Assembly (NCBI GenBank): GCA_036405515.1
Contig: DASWXM010000043.1
Coordinates: 1-18,741 of the forward strand
Length of the DNA: 18,741 nucleotides
DNA from: JASLCR01 sp036405515
GTDB taxonomy: Bacteria > Patescibacteriota > Saccharimonadia > Saccharimonadales > Saccharimonadaceae
Reading direction: 5' to 3'
The position numbers and the translations under genes were made by a program. Below, piece by piece: positions 18,132-18,741 of the stretch. The first letter of the stretch is position 1, and each line of letters begins with the position of its first letter. The notes beneath the pieces are model-generated. The model had not been told where the DNA came from. It saw only the letters and a list, made by a program, of their open reading frames with translations, and ran no database searches.

Positions 18132-18741
18132 ATGGCTATAAAACGACCTATTAAGACAAAGAAGCTAGCGGGATACAGCATTGCCGTGTTCGTATGCGTC
18201 GCGATTATTTTACAGGTCTACGTTTTACTCAAGCCCTTCTCTCAGAATCAAACAAAGATGACGAATCATTCTCCGGCCAAGCTCGCTCCTGAACAAGAAC
18301 CTGACAGGCCAACGACACCTACGGCTCCAAAACCGGATAAGCTACGTGGGGAAATAATTTCAGTCGGCGGCTCATTTAAAATCATCGTTCCAAACGGCTG
18401 GAAGGCATCCGTATCGACAAATCCAACTTTTCTCGCCGTCCAGTTTGGAAGACCAAATACAATTAATACTTTGCATTACAATACAAAACGCACACCAAAG
18501 ATTGACTATAATGGCATACCATCATGGAGTGGTCTCACCGAGCATTTCTACATACGCGATGTGAGTGCAGCCGGTAAATTCTTCAAACCTAGCGATCATG
18601 CAGAGGTAACCTCAAAGAGCTTTTTATTTGACGACGGCACTAAGGGCAAAAAATATTCAGTAACAAAATATACTACAGAGGCTCAAGCGTGGGGTGGCCT
18701 GCAGAAGGACAATAAATGGTATGGCAGAGTATATGTGTATA
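18132..18741 (+). CDS. Membrane-anchored extracytoplasmic protein (3' end outside window)
   Basis: An open frame runs from the ATG at 18132 to the window end (203 codons, no stop). It starts MAIKRPIKTKKLAGYS, followed by one transmembrane helix (about 14-34), a Pro/Thr/Lys-rich linker (about 40-75, with PEQEPDRPTTPTAPKP), and a globular part beginning EIISVGGSFKIIVPNGWKA that resembles the start of the PsbP-like or lipoprotein domains predicted for cell-surface proteins. No family is named with confidence. It lies outside the element and is probably the original neighbour of tRNA-Pro. Confidence 0.7.
   Translation, partial: MAIKRPIKTKKLAGYSIAVFVCVAIILQVYVLLKPFSQNQTKMTNHSPAKLAPEQEPDRPTTPTAPKPDKLRGEIISVGGSFKIIVPNGWKASVSTNPTFLAVQFGRPNTINTLHYNTKRTPKIDYNGIPSWSGLTEHFYIRDVSAAGKFFKPSDHAEVTSKSFLFDDGTKGKKYSVTKYTTEAQAWGGLQKDNKWYGRVYVY

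Overview
The window most likely comes from a Patescibacteria / Candidate Phyla Radiation genome, probably Saccharibacteria (TM7). The lineage is inferred from a compact layout with many overlapping genes, a murT-gatD peptidoglycan amidation pair, a membrane-anchored Clp-like ATPase, many genes that appear to be translated from leaderless mRNAs, and use of TGA as a stop (murT), which argues against the TGA=Gly CPR lineages.

Layout. (1) 1-6665 is chromosomal: the 3' end of a DEAD-box helicase gene; a leftward operon of a small membrane protein, a divergent Clp-like AAA+ protein and a Cys-containing anchored protein; a rightward murT-gatD operon; a small cupin; a convergent Bcp-type peroxiredoxin gene; and tRNA-Pro(TGG). 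(2) 6660-18001 is interpreted as an integrative element of about 11.3 kb inserted at the 3' end of tRNA-Pro by a large serine recombinase. The tRNA end plus its terminator region (6660-6710) has a diverged copy at 17995-18047, which I read as attL and attR. The element carries the recombinase, a 58-aa acidic protein, a strongly structured RNA leader in front of an Ltp-like (superinfection-exclusion family) protein, a three-gene operon headed by a Cas2/VapD-fold-like protein, an XRE repressor plus ImmA-type metallopeptidase switch, a DisA-N-like (DAC-fold) nucleotide-binding protein next to a possible HEPN-like protein, and a DUF350 plus excalibur pair. After a second, degenerate element end at 14035-14181 comes a redox/surface cargo: FAS1 protein, DipZ-like protein and glutaredoxin-like protein, with a divergent MarR regulator, and a small membrane protein. 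(3) 18002-18741 is the displaced chromosomal flank, with the native tRNA-Pro terminator and the start of an anchored protein gene that runs off the window.

Main discoveries. The recombinase frame runs through its own attachment site: integrated, it ends in 16 residues read from the antisense strand of tRNA-Pro; in the excised circle it would read in frame into a 44-residue tail now left as an orphan at attR. The leader at 8685-8855 has a 19-bp closing stem, a 7-bp hairpin with a UCCG loop, a 7-bp third stem, a 12-bp pairing between its loop and downstream sequence, and a separate pairing that hides the ribosome binding site of the Ltp-like gene; I recognise no known RNA class in it. The Clp-like protein keeps two P-loops but has lost the pore loops and the first Walker B glutamate.
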